Assembly: GCF_000612725.1 (NCBI RefSeq)
Contig: NZ_HG964453.1
Coordinates: 484,106 to 548,105 of the forward strand
Direction: 5' to 3'
DNA from: Mycolicibacterium austroafricanum
GTDB taxonomy: Bacteria; Actinomycetota; Actinomycetes; Mycobacteriales; Mycobacteriaceae
DNA: 64,000 nucleotides
This document shows positions 11,094 to 19,630 of this stretch, one piece after another; the first letter of the stretch is position 1; each line of letters starts with the position of its first letter. Below the pieces are notes generated by a model. It saw only the letters and a program-made list of their open reading frames with translations, had not been told where the DNA came from and did no database searches. The translations under genes were made by a program, and so were the position numbers.

Positions 11094-11312
11094 TCAGTAG
11101 GGGGTTGGTTCTCCTTCGGCCGCCGGTCCTTTCTCGACCGGGGCGTGATCGATGATGGCCTTGTACGCGTGATTCTCGTGCTGGATCATCCGGACGAAGA
11201 ACCCCACGAACAGGACCACTGCCAGGATGAAGAACAGCCACGTGCCAAAGCTGTTGCCGCCGAACGTGAACACCACACCGGGTTCGTCGTAGCTGGTGAT
11301 CGGACTGAACAT
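11094..11312 (-). CDS. Small single-span membrane protein coupled to Amt
   Basis: A 72-residue protein with one strong transmembrane segment (FGTWLFFILAVVLFVGFFVR, about residues 21-40) and a charged cytoplasmic-looking tail (QHENHAYKAIIDHAP). Its ATG follows the TAA of the transporter gene with no gap, so it can hardly be made without the transporter. I do not recognise a named family. The tight coupling suggests an accessory or regulatory subunit of the Amt channel. The coding status is supported by the junction, by ending just before a terminator, and by its composition. Confidence 0.75.
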   Translation of the reverse strand: MFSPITSYDEPGVVFTFGGNSFGTWLFFILAVVLFVGFFVRMIQHENHAYKAIIDHAPVEKGPAAEGEPTPY

Positions 11313-12644
11313 TTAGTTGACCTCCTCGGTGACGACCAGGACGGAGCCGTTGAGTTTCATCGCGGTGACTGGGATGCCCTCCGGGTACGGTGTCGCCGGA
11401 ACCTCGGAGAGGTCCAGTCCCTGCTCCTCGACCTCGGCGGGAATCCTCAGCAGCCCCACCTTCTTGAGCAACAGCGACAGCAGGTAGGCCGGGATGAAGC
11501 CCAGTGCTGCGAACACCACCGCGCCGATCAGTTGACCCCAGAACGAGATCGACGGATTGCCACCGATGTTCGGGTAGCCGGCCAGGAAGATGCCGGCCAC
11601 GATCACCGAGTACAAGCCCATACCGCCGTGCACGGCAACCGCGCCCACCACGTCGTCGATCTTCATCTTGTCGAGCAACTTGCCGATGAAGGGGATCAAC
11701 CCGCCGCCGACGAGCGCGATGACGAACGTCAAGGCGGGGTGGTAGAGATCCATGCCGGCTGCGATGGCGATGACGCCGGCCAGGCCGCCGGAGATGGTCC
11801 AGAATGGCTCACCGCGGGACATCACGTACGCGCCGATGATTCCGCCGACCATGCCCATCAAGGTGTTGAAGGCGAACGCCGACAGCGTCGTCGGGCTGCC
11901 GTAGATGGTGGAGTAGCCGGTGGCGCCGTAGATGACACAACCCATCAGGAAGCCGAAGAAGCCGGTGAAGATCAGGAACAGGCCGAGCATGGTCAGCGGC
12001 AGGTTGTGCGGACGGATCGTCACGGCGGTGCCGTCGGGCAGGAACCGCCCGATCCGCGGGCCGAGGTTGATCAGGATGCCCAGTGTCGCGAACCCGGCGA
12101 TCATGTGCACGCAACCGGCGGCGCCGACGTCGTGGAAGCCGAGCTTGGTCAGCATCCAGCCGGCACCGTGCCAGCCCCAGGACGCGCCGATGATCCAGAG
12201 CACAGACCCGACGAACACGGTCAGGATCAGGAAGCCGCTGGTGCGGATCCGCTCGAGCACCGCACCCGACATGATGGAGCCGGTGGTGGCGGCAAACAGC
12301 GCGAACGCGCCCCAGAAGATGCCGCTGGCCGCATCGGCGGTGTTGGGGCCCATGTTGTCGCTCCACGGCAATGCTGCCTTGGCCGCATCGCTGAACTCGA
12401 TGAAGCCGGTGGGCATCGCGTTGTAGAGGAACCAGCCGACGAAGAAGAACGACGCCACGATGGTGGCGAACGCCAGCAGGTTCTTCATCGCGGTGGCGAG
12501 CACGTTCTTGGACCGGGACGCGCCGATCTCGTACGCCAGGAAGCCCGCGTGGATGAGCATCATCAGCGCGATGGACATCCAATAGAAGAACTCGTTGTTG
12601 ACTGCGGTCATGGACGCAATCGCGTCCTCGACTTCGGGTGTCAA
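11313..12644 (-). CDS. amt: Ammonium/methylammonium transporter, Amt family
   Basis: Membrane channel of 443 aa with about 11 transmembrane helices. Hallmarks of the Amt pore are present: the FAATTGSIMSGAVLERI segment (Phe gate and conserved GA-ER), Asp and His in HDVGAAGCVHMIAG (equivalents of E. coli AmtB D160 and H168) and the second pore His in VAVHGGMGLY. The C-terminal 45 residues form a polar tail unlike the short GlnK-contacting tail of AmtB, and no glnK gene is adjacent. Amt proteins are known to carry methylammonium. Since the neighbour is an oxidative N-demethylase, the cargo may be the released methylamine, or ammonium. A 31-bp inverted repeat precedes the start. Confidence 0.92.
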   Translation of the reverse strand: MTPEVEDAIASMTAVNNEFFYWMSIALMMLIHAGFLAYEIGASRSKNVLATAMKNLLAFATIVASFFFVGWFLYNAMPTGFIEFSDAAKAALPWSDNMGPNTADAASGIFWGAFALFAATTGSIMSGAVLERIRTSGFLILTVFVGSVLWIIGASWGWHGAGWMLTKLGFHDVGAAGCVHMIAGFATLGILINLGPRIGRFLPDGTAVTIRPHNLPLTMLGLFLIFTGFFGFLMGCVIYGATGYSTIYGSPTTLSAFAFNTLMGMVGGIIGAYVMSRGEPFWTISGGLAGVIAIAAGMDLYHPALTFVIALVGGGLIPFIGKLLDKMKIDDVVGAVAVHGGMGLYSVIVAGIFLAGYPNIGGNPSISFWGQLIGAVVFAALGFIPAYLLSLLLKKVGLLRIPAEVEEQGLDLSEVPATPYPEGIPVTAMKLNGSVLVVTEEVN

Positions 12645-12678
12645 AGGGACCTCCGCCGGGTCTGTTGGGGTGGCTTCC

Positions 12679-12709
12679 CGAGAACACGGGTTTATCCGTA
12701 GTGTTCTCG
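12679..12709. promoter_or_regulatory. Inverted repeat upstream of amt
   Basis: Perfect nine-base arms CGAGAACAC and GTGTTCTCG separated by 13 bases, ending 35 bp before the amt ATG. Arm centres are 22 bp apart, two helical turns, as expected for a dimeric repressor site; an RNA hairpin in the leader is the alternative. The rest of the gap before the S9 peptidase (to 12819) holds only weak GlnR-like half sites. Confidence 0.5.
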
Positions 12710-12819
12710 AGGTACTGATGGTGTACGAGGCATGACGCTAACGGTGGGCATGTGTCCCACTTGTCAAGGCGTGTTAATTCCGCGTGAAGTCGTGTCCGGC
12801 AATGTGTTACGAATTCCGC

Positions 12820-14958
12820 ATGTCTTCCGCTCCTGAGCAACCGACCCCGGCCACGCCCGGCACGACGGCCTTTCACGACCTCGACGAGTTTCTGGCGCTG
12901 CCCCGGGTGGCGGGTCTCGCGGTCTCACCCGACGGCACCAGGGTGGTGACCACGGTGTCGCGACTCGACGACAAGCGCACCGAATTCGTCAGCGCCCTGT
13001 GGGAACTGGATCCGTCCGGGCAGCAGCCCGCGCGGCGGCTGACCTTCGGCGCCAAGGGCGAGTCCGCGCCGGAGTTCACCGCCGACGGTGATCTCCTTTT
13101 CCTCGCCGCCCGGCCGACCGGTGACGACGACGAACCGACCCGGAAAGCGCTGTGGCGACTACCCGCGGCAGGCGGCGAGGCGCACGAGGTGGCGACCCTG
13201 CCCGGCGGAGTCGACCGGGTGACGTCTGCACGAGAGGCCGCGACCACGCTCATCACGTCGGCGATGCTGGCGTCGGCCACCGATGTCGACGACGACAAGC
13301 GGTTGCGGGCGGCACGCAAGGACAACAAGGTCTCGGCCGTGCTGCACGCTGGCTACCCCGTGCGCTACTGGGACCACGACCTCGGGCCGGAGCAGCCGCA
13401 CCTGTTCGACATCACCGAGGAACGGCCGCGCGATCTGACCCCGACGCCCGGACAAGCCCTGCGGGAGGCGCACTTCGACCTGAGCCGCGACGGTGCCTTC
13501 CTCGTGACGACGTGGCAGGGGCCCGCGCCGGGGGCGGCGTTGCGCACCACCCTGGTGCACGTCGACGTGGCCACCGGTCGGCGGACCACGATCGTGGACG
13601 ACCGGGACGCCGACCTGGGCAACCCAGCCGTCTCACCCGATGGTCAGTCGGTGGCCTACACCCGCGAAACCATCTCGACTCCCCGGAAGGCGCCGCGGAT
13701 CACGCTGTGCATCCTGCGTTTCGGGGAAGAACCGGTCGAGCTGACCACCGGGTGGGACCGGTGGCCGACGTCGGTCACGTGGTCGGCGGACGGTTCCTCG
13801 GTGATCGTCACCGCTGACGACCACGGCCGTGGGCCGATCTTCGCGGTCGACCCGGACACCGGCGCGGTGCGCACCCTCGTCGCCGACGACTTCACCTACT
13901 CCGACGTGCGACCGGCACCCGGTGGGGTGTTGTTCGCGCTGCGCAGCTCCTACGCCGCACCTCAACACCCGGTTCGCATCGACGCCGACGGGACGGTCAC
14001 GGTGCTGGATTGCGTTGCGCTGCCCGACCTTCCTGGAACGTTGACCGAGGTGACGGCGACCACCGCGGACGGGCGCACCGTCCGGTCGTGGATGGTCCTG
14101 CCGCACGGCGAGGCCGCGGGGTCATACTCCTCGCGCGAGCGCTCGTCGGCGTCATGCTCCTCGCGCGAGCGCTCGTCGGCGTCATGCTCCTCGCGCGAGC
14201 GCTCGTCGGCGTCATGCTCCTCGCGCGAGCGCTCGTCGGCCCCGCTGCTGCTGTGGATTCACGGCGGGCCGCTGGCAAGCTGGAACGCCTGGCACTGGCG
14301 CTGGAATCCGTGGGTGATGGCCGCCCGCGGCTACGCCGTGCTGCTCCCGGACCCGGCCCTGTCCACCGGGTATGGCCAGGAGTTCATCCAACGAGGCTGG
14401 GGCTCATGGGGTTTCGCGCCGTACACGGATCTGATGGCGGCCACCGACGCGGCGTGTGCGCATCCCCGGGTCGACGAGACACGCACCGCGGCGATGGGGG
14501 GCTCGTTCGGCGGCTACATGGCGAACTGGATCGCCGGGCACACCGACCGCTTCGCCGCGATCGTCACCCACGCCAGCCTGTGGGCGCTCGACCAGTTCGG
14601 GGCGACCACCGACGGTGGCTACTGGTGGGCAAGAGAGATGACGCCCGAGATGGCCGCCGCGAACTCCCCGCACCTGTTCGTCTCCCAGATCGCCACGCCG
14701 ATGCTCGTCATCCACGGCGACAAGGACTATCGGGTACCGATCGGGGAGGCGTTGCGGCTCTGGTACGAACTGCTCAGCAGCTCGGCGCTGCCTGCCGCCG
14801 ACGACGGCAGCACCGAGCACCGGTTCCTCTACTTTCCGTCGGAGAACCACTGGGTGCTCAGCCCGCAACACGCCAAGATCTGGTACCAGGTGGTTCTCGC
14901 ATTTCTGGCCCATCACGTCCTCGGTCAAGACTCCGAGCTGCCGGAAATGCTCGGGTAG
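12820..14958 (+). CDS. S9-family prolyl-oligopeptidase-like serine peptidase
   Basis: Peptidase of 712 aa with an N-terminal beta-propeller (about residues 15-420) and a C-terminal alpha/beta-hydrolase domain. The catalytic serine is Ser562 in GGSFGGYM; the acid is in HGDKDYRVPIGE and the histidine in SENHWVL near the C-terminus. The start ATG 12820 (MSSAPEQPT) is more plausible than the frame start at 12784, which adds a Cys-rich stretch. Between the two domains sits a 40-residue insertion of four SSRERSSASC-type repeats (about residues 435-474), directly before the conserved LLLWIHGGP strand. This insertion is foreign to the family. The gene is divergent from amt. Confidence 0.92.
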   Translation: MSSAPEQPTPATPGTTAFHDLDEFLALPRVAGLAVSPDGTRVVTTVSRLDDKRTEFVSALWELDPSGQQPARRLTFGAKGESAPEFTADGDLLFLAARPTGDDDEPTRKALWRLPAAGGEAHEVATLPGGVDRVTSAREAATTLITSAMLASATDVDDDKRLRAARKDNKVSAVLHAGYPVRYWDHDLGPEQPHLFDITEERPRDLTPTPGQALREAHFDLSRDGAFLVTTWQGPAPGAALRTTLVHVDVATGRRTTIVDDRDADLGNPAVSPDGQSVAYTRETISTPRKAPRITLCILRFGEEPVELTTGWDRWPTSVTWSADGSSVIVTADDHGRGPIFAVDPDTGAVRTLVADDFTYSDVRPAPGGVLFALRSSYAAPQHPVRIDADGTVTVLDCVALPDLPGTLTEVTATTADGRTVRSWMVLPHGEAAGSYSSRERSSASCSSRERSSASCSSRERSSASCSSRERSSAPLLLWIHGGPLASWNAWHWRWNPWVMAARGYAVLLPDPALSTGYGQEFIQRGWGSWGFAPYTDLMAATDAACAHPRVDETRTAAMGGSFGGYMANWIAGHTDRFAAIVTHASLWALDQFGATTDGGYWWAREMTPEMAAANSPHLFVSQIATPMLVIHGDKDYRVPIGEALRLWYELLSSSALPAADDGSTEHRFLYFPSENHWVLSPQHAKIWYQVVLAFLAHHVLGQDSELPEMLG
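14121..14240 (+). repeat. Four tandem 30-bp repeats inside the S9 peptidase gene
   Basis: Units are 14121-14150, 14151-14180, 14181-14210 and 14211-14240. Units 2 to 4 are identical and unit 1 differs by one base (A for G). Each unit contains the palindromic core CGAGCGCTCG. The 30-bp period keeps the reading frame and encodes ten residues per copy. Confidence 0.97.
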
Positions 14959-14969
14959 CGTCGGCTGGC

Positions 14970-16235
14970 ATGAGCGCAAACGAAGCACACGACCGGGAGC
15001 ACGACATCGTTGTCTACGGCGCCACCGGGTTCGTCGGGAAGCTGACGGCGCAGTATCTCGCCGCCGCGGGAGCCGGCGCCCGTATCGCGCTGGCGGGCCG
15101 CTCCACCGATCGCCTGCTGGCGGTGCGGGAATCGCTGGGGGAGGCCGCGCAGGACTGGCCGCTGCTCGTCGCGGACGCGTCGCAGCCCTCGACGCTCAAT
15201 GCGATGGCGGCCAGCACCCGCGTGGTGATCACCACGGTCGGTCCCTACCTGCGCTACGGACTGCCGCTTGTCGCGGCGTGCGCGGCCGCGGGCACCGACT
15301 ACGCGGATCTCACCGGGGAGACGCTGTTCGTGCGCGAGTGCATCGACCTGCACCACAAGCAGGCCGCCGACACGGGAGCGCGCATCGTGCACGCGTGCGG
15401 GTTCGACTCCATCCCGTCGGATATGACCGTGTTCGCGCTGTACCGGGCCGCCGAACGCGACCGCACCGGTGAGCTCGGCGACACGAATTTCGTCGTCCGC
15501 TCCTTCGCCGGCGGGGTATCCGGCGGCACGGTGGCGTCGATGACCGAGCTGGCTCGCCAGGCATCGCAGGACCCCGAGGCCCGGCGCCTGCTCAACGACC
15601 CGTACACGCTCACCCCCGACCGTGCGGCCGAGCCCGAACTCGGAGCCCAGCCCGACGCGCGGTGGCGGCGGGGCCGCGAGATCGCCCCGGAACTGGACGG
15701 CTACTGGGTCGGCGCGTTCGCGATGGCGCTGCCCAACACCCGCGTCGTCCGGCGCAGCAACGCGCTTCTGGGCTACGCGTACGGCAGGCGGTTCGAATAC
15801 GCCGAACAGATGAGCACCGGCCGTTCCGTGGGCGCGCCGCTGGTGGCCGCCATGGCCACGGCGGGCAACGTCGCGACGATGGAGCTCAGCAGTCGCTTCC
15901 TGGACCGGGTGCCGCGGGGCGCGCTCGAGCGCATCCTCCCCAAGGTCGGTACCGGGCCCAGCGAACAGACCCGTGAACGCGGGCACTACACCGTCGAGAC
16001 CTACACCACGACGTCGACCGGCGCCCGCTACCTCGCCCGGATGTCCCAGCAGGGCGACCCCGGCTACAAGGCCACGTCGGTGCTGCTCGGCGAGAGCGGC
16101 CTGGCCCTTGCGCTGGACCGCGACAAGCTGTCCGACCTGCGCGGGATCCTGACCCCGGCCGCCGCCATGGGGGATGCGCTGCTGGCCCGGTTCCCGGCCG
16201 CGGGGGTGTCGCTGGACGTGTCCAGGCTGAACTGA
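14970..16235 (+). CDS. Saccharopine-dehydrogenase-like / trans-enoyl-reductase family protein
   Basis: NAD(P)-binding Rossmann protein of 421 aa, equivalent to M. tuberculosis Rv2449c. The motif VVYGATGFVGKLTAQYLA stands at residues 14-31, followed by AGRSTDRL and VGPYLRYGLPLV, typical of the family that contains the mycobacterial trans-acting enoyl reductase Rv2953. The reaction is not established. ATG 14970 fits this family; the longer frame upstream is a shadow of the peptidase gene, which ends 11 bp earlier. It precedes the DUF937 gene and valS. Confidence 0.85.
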   Translation: MSANEAHDREHDIVVYGATGFVGKLTAQYLAAAGAGARIALAGRSTDRLLAVRESLGEAAQDWPLLVADASQPSTLNAMAASTRVVITTVGPYLRYGLPLVAACAAAGTDYADLTGETLFVRECIDLHHKQAADTGARIVHACGFDSIPSDMTVFALYRAAERDRTGELGDTNFVVRSFAGGVSGGTVASMTELARQASQDPEARRLLNDPYTLTPDRAAEPELGAQPDARWRRGREIAPELDGYWVGAFAMALPNTRVVRRSNALLGYAYGRRFEYAEQMSTGRSVGAPLVAAMATAGNVATMELSSRFLDRVPRGALERILPKVGTGPSEQTRERGHYTVETYTTTSTGARYLARMSQQGDPGYKATSVLLGESGLALALDRDKLSDLRGILTPAAAMGDALLARFPAAGVSLDVSRLN

Positions 16236-16267
16236 CCGAACCCGTCCGCGGCCTGTTCACCTGGGAC

Positions 16268-16273
16268 TACTGT
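16268..16273 (+). promoter_or_regulatory. Predicted leaderless promoter of the DUF937 gene
   Basis: TACTGT, then six bases (CCAGTC), then the ATG at 16280; no ribosome site is visible. Confidence 0.45.
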
Positions 16274-16279
16274 CCAGTC

Positions 16280-16867
16280 ATGGCTGACCTCGACGAACTC
16301 TACGGTGAGATCCCCACCCGGCAGATCGCGGCGCGGTTGGGCGCCGACGAGGCGGAGGTGAGCAGCGCGGTCAAGACCCTGCTGCCCGTGCTTGTCGGCG
16401 GCCTGCAGCAGAACGCGCTGGACCCCGGAACCGCCTCGACCATCGCGTCCGCGGCCAACAGCCACGCCGGCCTGCTGGACGGCGGGGTGGACGTCGACCA
16501 GGTCGACGAGGTCGACGGCTCCAAGGCGGTCGCGAAGATCTTCGGCGGCAACGACACCGGCCAGGTGGCCTCGGCACTGTCCGGCGGTGGGGCAGGCAAC
16601 AGCGATCTGATCAACAGGCTGCTGCCGATTCTCGCGCCGATCGTGCTCGCCTACATCGGCCGGAAACTGTCCGGCGGACAGGCGCAGCCGCAGGGCCAGA
16701 GCGGCGGCGGCCTCGGCGACATCCTCGGCGGGATCCTGGGCGGCGGCGGTCAGCGCGGCGCCGGTGCAGACAACCCGCTCGGCAGCATCCTGGGCAGCGT
16801 GCTCGGCGGCGACAAGGGTGGTCCGCTCGGTGACATCCTGGGCGGGTTGCTGGGTGGGAAGAAATAA
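16280..16867 (+). CDS. DUF937 (YidB-like) domain protein
   Basis: A 195-residue protein of unknown role. An N-terminal helical DUF937 domain (about residues 1-120, beginning MADLDELYGEIPTRQIAARL) is followed by a hydrophobic segment (LLPILAPIVLAYIGRKLS). The C-terminus is very rich in Gly and Leu, with four imperfect copies of a GDILGGxLGG-like motif that resemble amyloid-prone repeats. No signal peptide is present. It stands alone between the Rv2449c-like gene and valS with its own likely promoter. Confidence 0.8.
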   Translation: MADLDELYGEIPTRQIAARLGADEAEVSSAVKTLLPVLVGGLQQNALDPGTASTIASAANSHAGLLDGGVDVDQVDEVDGSKAVAKIFGGNDTGQVASALSGGGAGNSDLINRLLPILAPIVLAYIGRKLSGGQAQPQGQSGGGLGDILGGILGGGGQRGAGADNPLGSILGSVLGGDKGGPLGDILGGLLGGKK

Positions 16868-16909
16868 GCCGGCCCGTCGGGCGGGAAGAAGTGGTCCGTC
16901 GGCTCTTCC

Positions 16910-16915
16910 TAGAAT
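16910..16915 (+). promoter_or_regulatory. Predicted leaderless promoter of valS
   Basis: A good -10 (TAGAAT) followed by six bases (GGCGCG) and the GTG start at 16922. Confidence 0.5.
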
Positions 16916-16921
16916 GGCGCG

Positions 16922-19615
16922 GTGACCTCCCAGCCCACCGCCAACGGTGACGCCCCGCGCGCCCCAGAGCTCGACGCCCTGCCCAAGTCCTGGGACCCGG
17001 GAGCGGTCGAGAGCGACCTGTACGACGGCTGGGTGAAGGCCGGCTACTTCACCGCGGACCCGACCAGCGCCAAGCCCGCGTACTCGATCGTGCTGCCACC
17101 GCCCAACGTGACCGGCAGCCTGCACATGGGCCACGCCCTCGATCACACGCTGATGGACGCTCTCACCCGGCGCAAGCGCATGCAGGGTTACGAGGTGCTG
17201 TGGTTGCCGGGCATGGACCACGCGGGCATCGCCACCCAGACCGTGGTCGAAAAGCAGCTGTCGGCCGACGGCAAGACCAAAGAGGACTTCGGCCGCGAGC
17301 TGTTCATCGACAAGGTGTGGGACTGGAAGCGCGAGTCCGGCGGCACCATCGGCGGCCAGATGCGCCGGCTCGGCGACGGGGTCGACTGGAGCCGTGACCG
17401 GTTCACGATGGACGAGGGCCTGTCCCGCGCCGTGCGCACGATCTTCAAGCGGCTCTTCGACGCCGGATTGATCTACCAGGCCGAGCGGCTGGTGAACTGG
17501 TCACCGGTGCTGGAGACCGCCATCTCCGACCTCGAGGTCAAGTACGAGGACGTCGAGGGCGAACTGGTGTCTTTCCGGTACGGCTCGATGGACGACTCCG
17601 AACCGCACATCGTGGTCGCCACCACCCGGCTGGAGACCATGCTCGGCGACACCGCGATCGCCGTGCACCCCGACGACGACCGCTACCGGCATCTCGTCGG
17701 CACCACGTTGCCGCACCCGTTTATCGACCGCCAGATCGTCATTGTTGCCGACCATCATGTCGACCCCGAATTCGGCACGGGCGCAGTCAAAGTGACCCCC
17801 GCCCACGATCCCAACGACTTCGAGATCGGGCTGCGGCACCAGCTGCCGATGCCGTCGATCATGGACACCAAGGGCCGGATCGCGGACACCCGCACCCAGT
17901 TCGACGGCCTGGACCGCTTCGAGGCGCGATTCGCCGTCCGGCAGGCGCTGGCCGACGAGGGCCGCATCGTCGAGGAGAAGCGGCCCTATCTGCACAGCGT
18001 CGGTCATTCCGAGCGCAGCGGTGAGCCGATCGAACCGCGGCTGAGTCTGCAGTGGTGGGTCAAGGTGGAATCGCTGGCCAAGGCCGCCGGAGACGCGGTC
18101 CGCAACGGCCGCACCGTGATTCACCCGGCCAGCCTGGAACCGCGGTGGTTCGGCTGGGTCGACAACATGCACGACTGGTGCATATCCCGTCAGCTGTGGT
18201 GGGGGCATCGCATCCCGATCTGGCACGGCCCCAACGGCGAAACCGTGTGTGTCGGGCCGGACGAGACACCGCCGGAAGGCTGGGAGCAGGACCCCGACGT
18301 GCTGGACACGTGGTTCAGCTCCGCGCTGTGGCCGTTCTCCACGATGGGTTGGCCGGACCACACCGCCGAACTGGCGAAGTTCTACCCGACCACCGTGCTG
18401 GTCACCGGCTACGACATCCTGTTCTTCTGGGTGGCCCGGATGATGATGTTCGGCACCTTCGTCGGCGACGACCCCGCCATCACCGGAGGCGGCGCCAGGG
18501 GCCCGCAGGTTCCCTTTGAAAACGTGTTCCTGCACGGCCTGATCCGCGACGAGCACGGCCGCAAGATGAGCAAGTCCCGGGGCAACGGCATCGATCCGCT
18601 GGACTGGGTGGAGATGTTCGGCGCCGACGCGCTGCGGTTCACGCTGGCCCGCGGTGCCAGTCCCGGCGGTGACCTGGCCATCGGTGAGGACCACGCCCGT
18701 GCGTCCCGCAACTTCGCGACCAAGCTGTTCAACGCCACCCGCTTCGCGCTGCTCAACGGCGCCAGCCCGGCACCGCTGCCGCCGTCGGACCAACTCACTG
18801 ACGCCGACCGCTGGATCCTGGGCAGGCTCGAAGAGGTCCGCATCGAGGTCGATGCGGCGTTGGACAACTACGAATTCAGCCGCGCATGCGAATCGCTGTA
18901 CCACTTCGCGTGGGACGAGTTCTGCGACTGGTACCTCGAGTTGGCCAAAGTCCAACTGGGACAAGAAGAGGCGCACACGGCTCGCACTACTGCGGTGCTG
19001 GCCTTCGCGCTCGACGTACTGCTCAAGTTGCTGCACCCGGTGATGCCGTTCGTCACCGAGGTGTTGTGGAAGGCGTTGACCGGCGGAGAGTCGCTGGTGA
19101 TCGCGGACTGGCCGACCGCGACCGGGTACGCCGTGGATCAGGGGGCGACGCAGCGGGTCGCCGACATGCAGAAGCTGATCACCGAGGTGCGTCGGTTCCG
19201 CAGCGACCAGGGCCTGGCCGACCGGCAGAAGGTGCCCGCCCGGCTGTCGGACGTCGCCGCCGCCGGCCTGGAGGAGCACGTCCCCGCCGTCACCGCGCTG
19301 GCCTGGCTGACCCCGCCCGCGGACGAGTTCACCCCGTCGGCCGCGGTGGAGGTGCGGTTGTCCACCGCGACGGTGGTCGTCGAGGTCGACACCTCGGGCA
19401 CCGTGGACGTGGCGGCCGAACGCCGCCGTCTGGAGAAGGATCTGGCCGCCGCGCAGAAGGAACTGTCGGGCACCTCGGGCAAGCTCGGCAACGAGGCGTT
19501 CCTCGCCAAGGCGCCCGCCGACGTCGTCGACAAGATCCGTGCCCGTCAGCAGGTGGCCAATGAGGAAGTGGAGCGCATCCAGGCGCGCCTGGCCGCGCTC
19601 TCGGCGAGCGAGTAG
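16922..19615 (+). CDS. valS: Valyl-tRNA synthetase
   Basis: Class I aminoacyl-tRNA synthetase of 897 aa that charges tRNA-Val. The HIGH motif is HMGH at residues 68-71 and the KMSKS motif is at 548-552 ([10 protein letters not shown]). The editing domain lies between them, followed by the anticodon-binding region. A C-terminal coiled coil (about residues 835-895, [18 protein letters not shown]) is typical of ValRS. Start GTG 16922. Only 15 bp separate it from folC, so the two are probably co-transcribed, as in M. tuberculosis (Rv2448c-Rv2447c). Confidence 0.98.
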   Translation: MTSQPTANGDAPRAPELDALPKSWDPGAVESDLYDGWVKAGYFTADPTSAKPAYSIVLPPPNVTGSLHMGHALDHTLMDALTRRKRMQGYEVLWLPGMDHAGIATQTVVEKQLSADGKTKEDFGRELFIDKVWDWKRESGGTIGGQMRRLGDGVDWSRDRFTMDEGLSRAVRTIFKRLFDAGLIYQAERLVNWSPVLETAISDLEVKYEDVEGELVSFRYGSMDDSEPHIVVATTRLETMLGDTAIAVHPDDDRYRHLVGTTLPHPFIDRQIVIVADHHVDPEFGTGAVKVTPAHDPNDFEIGLRHQLPMPSIMDTKGRIADTRTQFDGLDRFEARFAVRQALADEGRIVEEKRPYLHSVGHSERSGEPIEPRLSLQWWVKVESLAKAAGDAVRNGRTVIHPASLEPRWFGWVDNMHDWCISRQLWWGHRIPIWHGPNGETVCVGPDETPPEGWEQDPDVLDTWFSSALWPFSTMGWPDHTAELAKFYPTTVLVTGYDILFFWVARMMMFGTFVGDDPAITGGGARGPQVPFENVFLHGLIRDEHGRKMSKSRGNGIDPLDWVEMFGADALRFTLARGASPGGDLAIGEDHARASRNFATKLFNATRFALLNGASPAPLPPSDQLTDADRWILGRLEEVRIEVDAALDNYEFSRACESLYHFAWDEFCDWYLELAKVQLGQEEAHTARTTAVLAFALDVLLKLLHPVMPFVTEVLWKALTGGESLVIADWPTATGYAVDQGATQRVADMQKLITEVRRFRSDQGLADRQKVPARLSDVAAAGLEEHVPAVTALAWLTPPADEFTPSAAVEVRLSTATVVVEVDTSGTVDVAAERRRLEKDLAAAQKELSGTSGKLGNEAFLAKAPADVVDKIRARQQVANEEVERIQARLAALSASE

Positions 19616-19630
19616 CGAAGCGGATCGCGG

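Noticed and set aside
14121..14240. CRISPR array
   Set aside because: The 30-bp units are directly adjacent without spacers and are translated in frame inside a peptidase gene.
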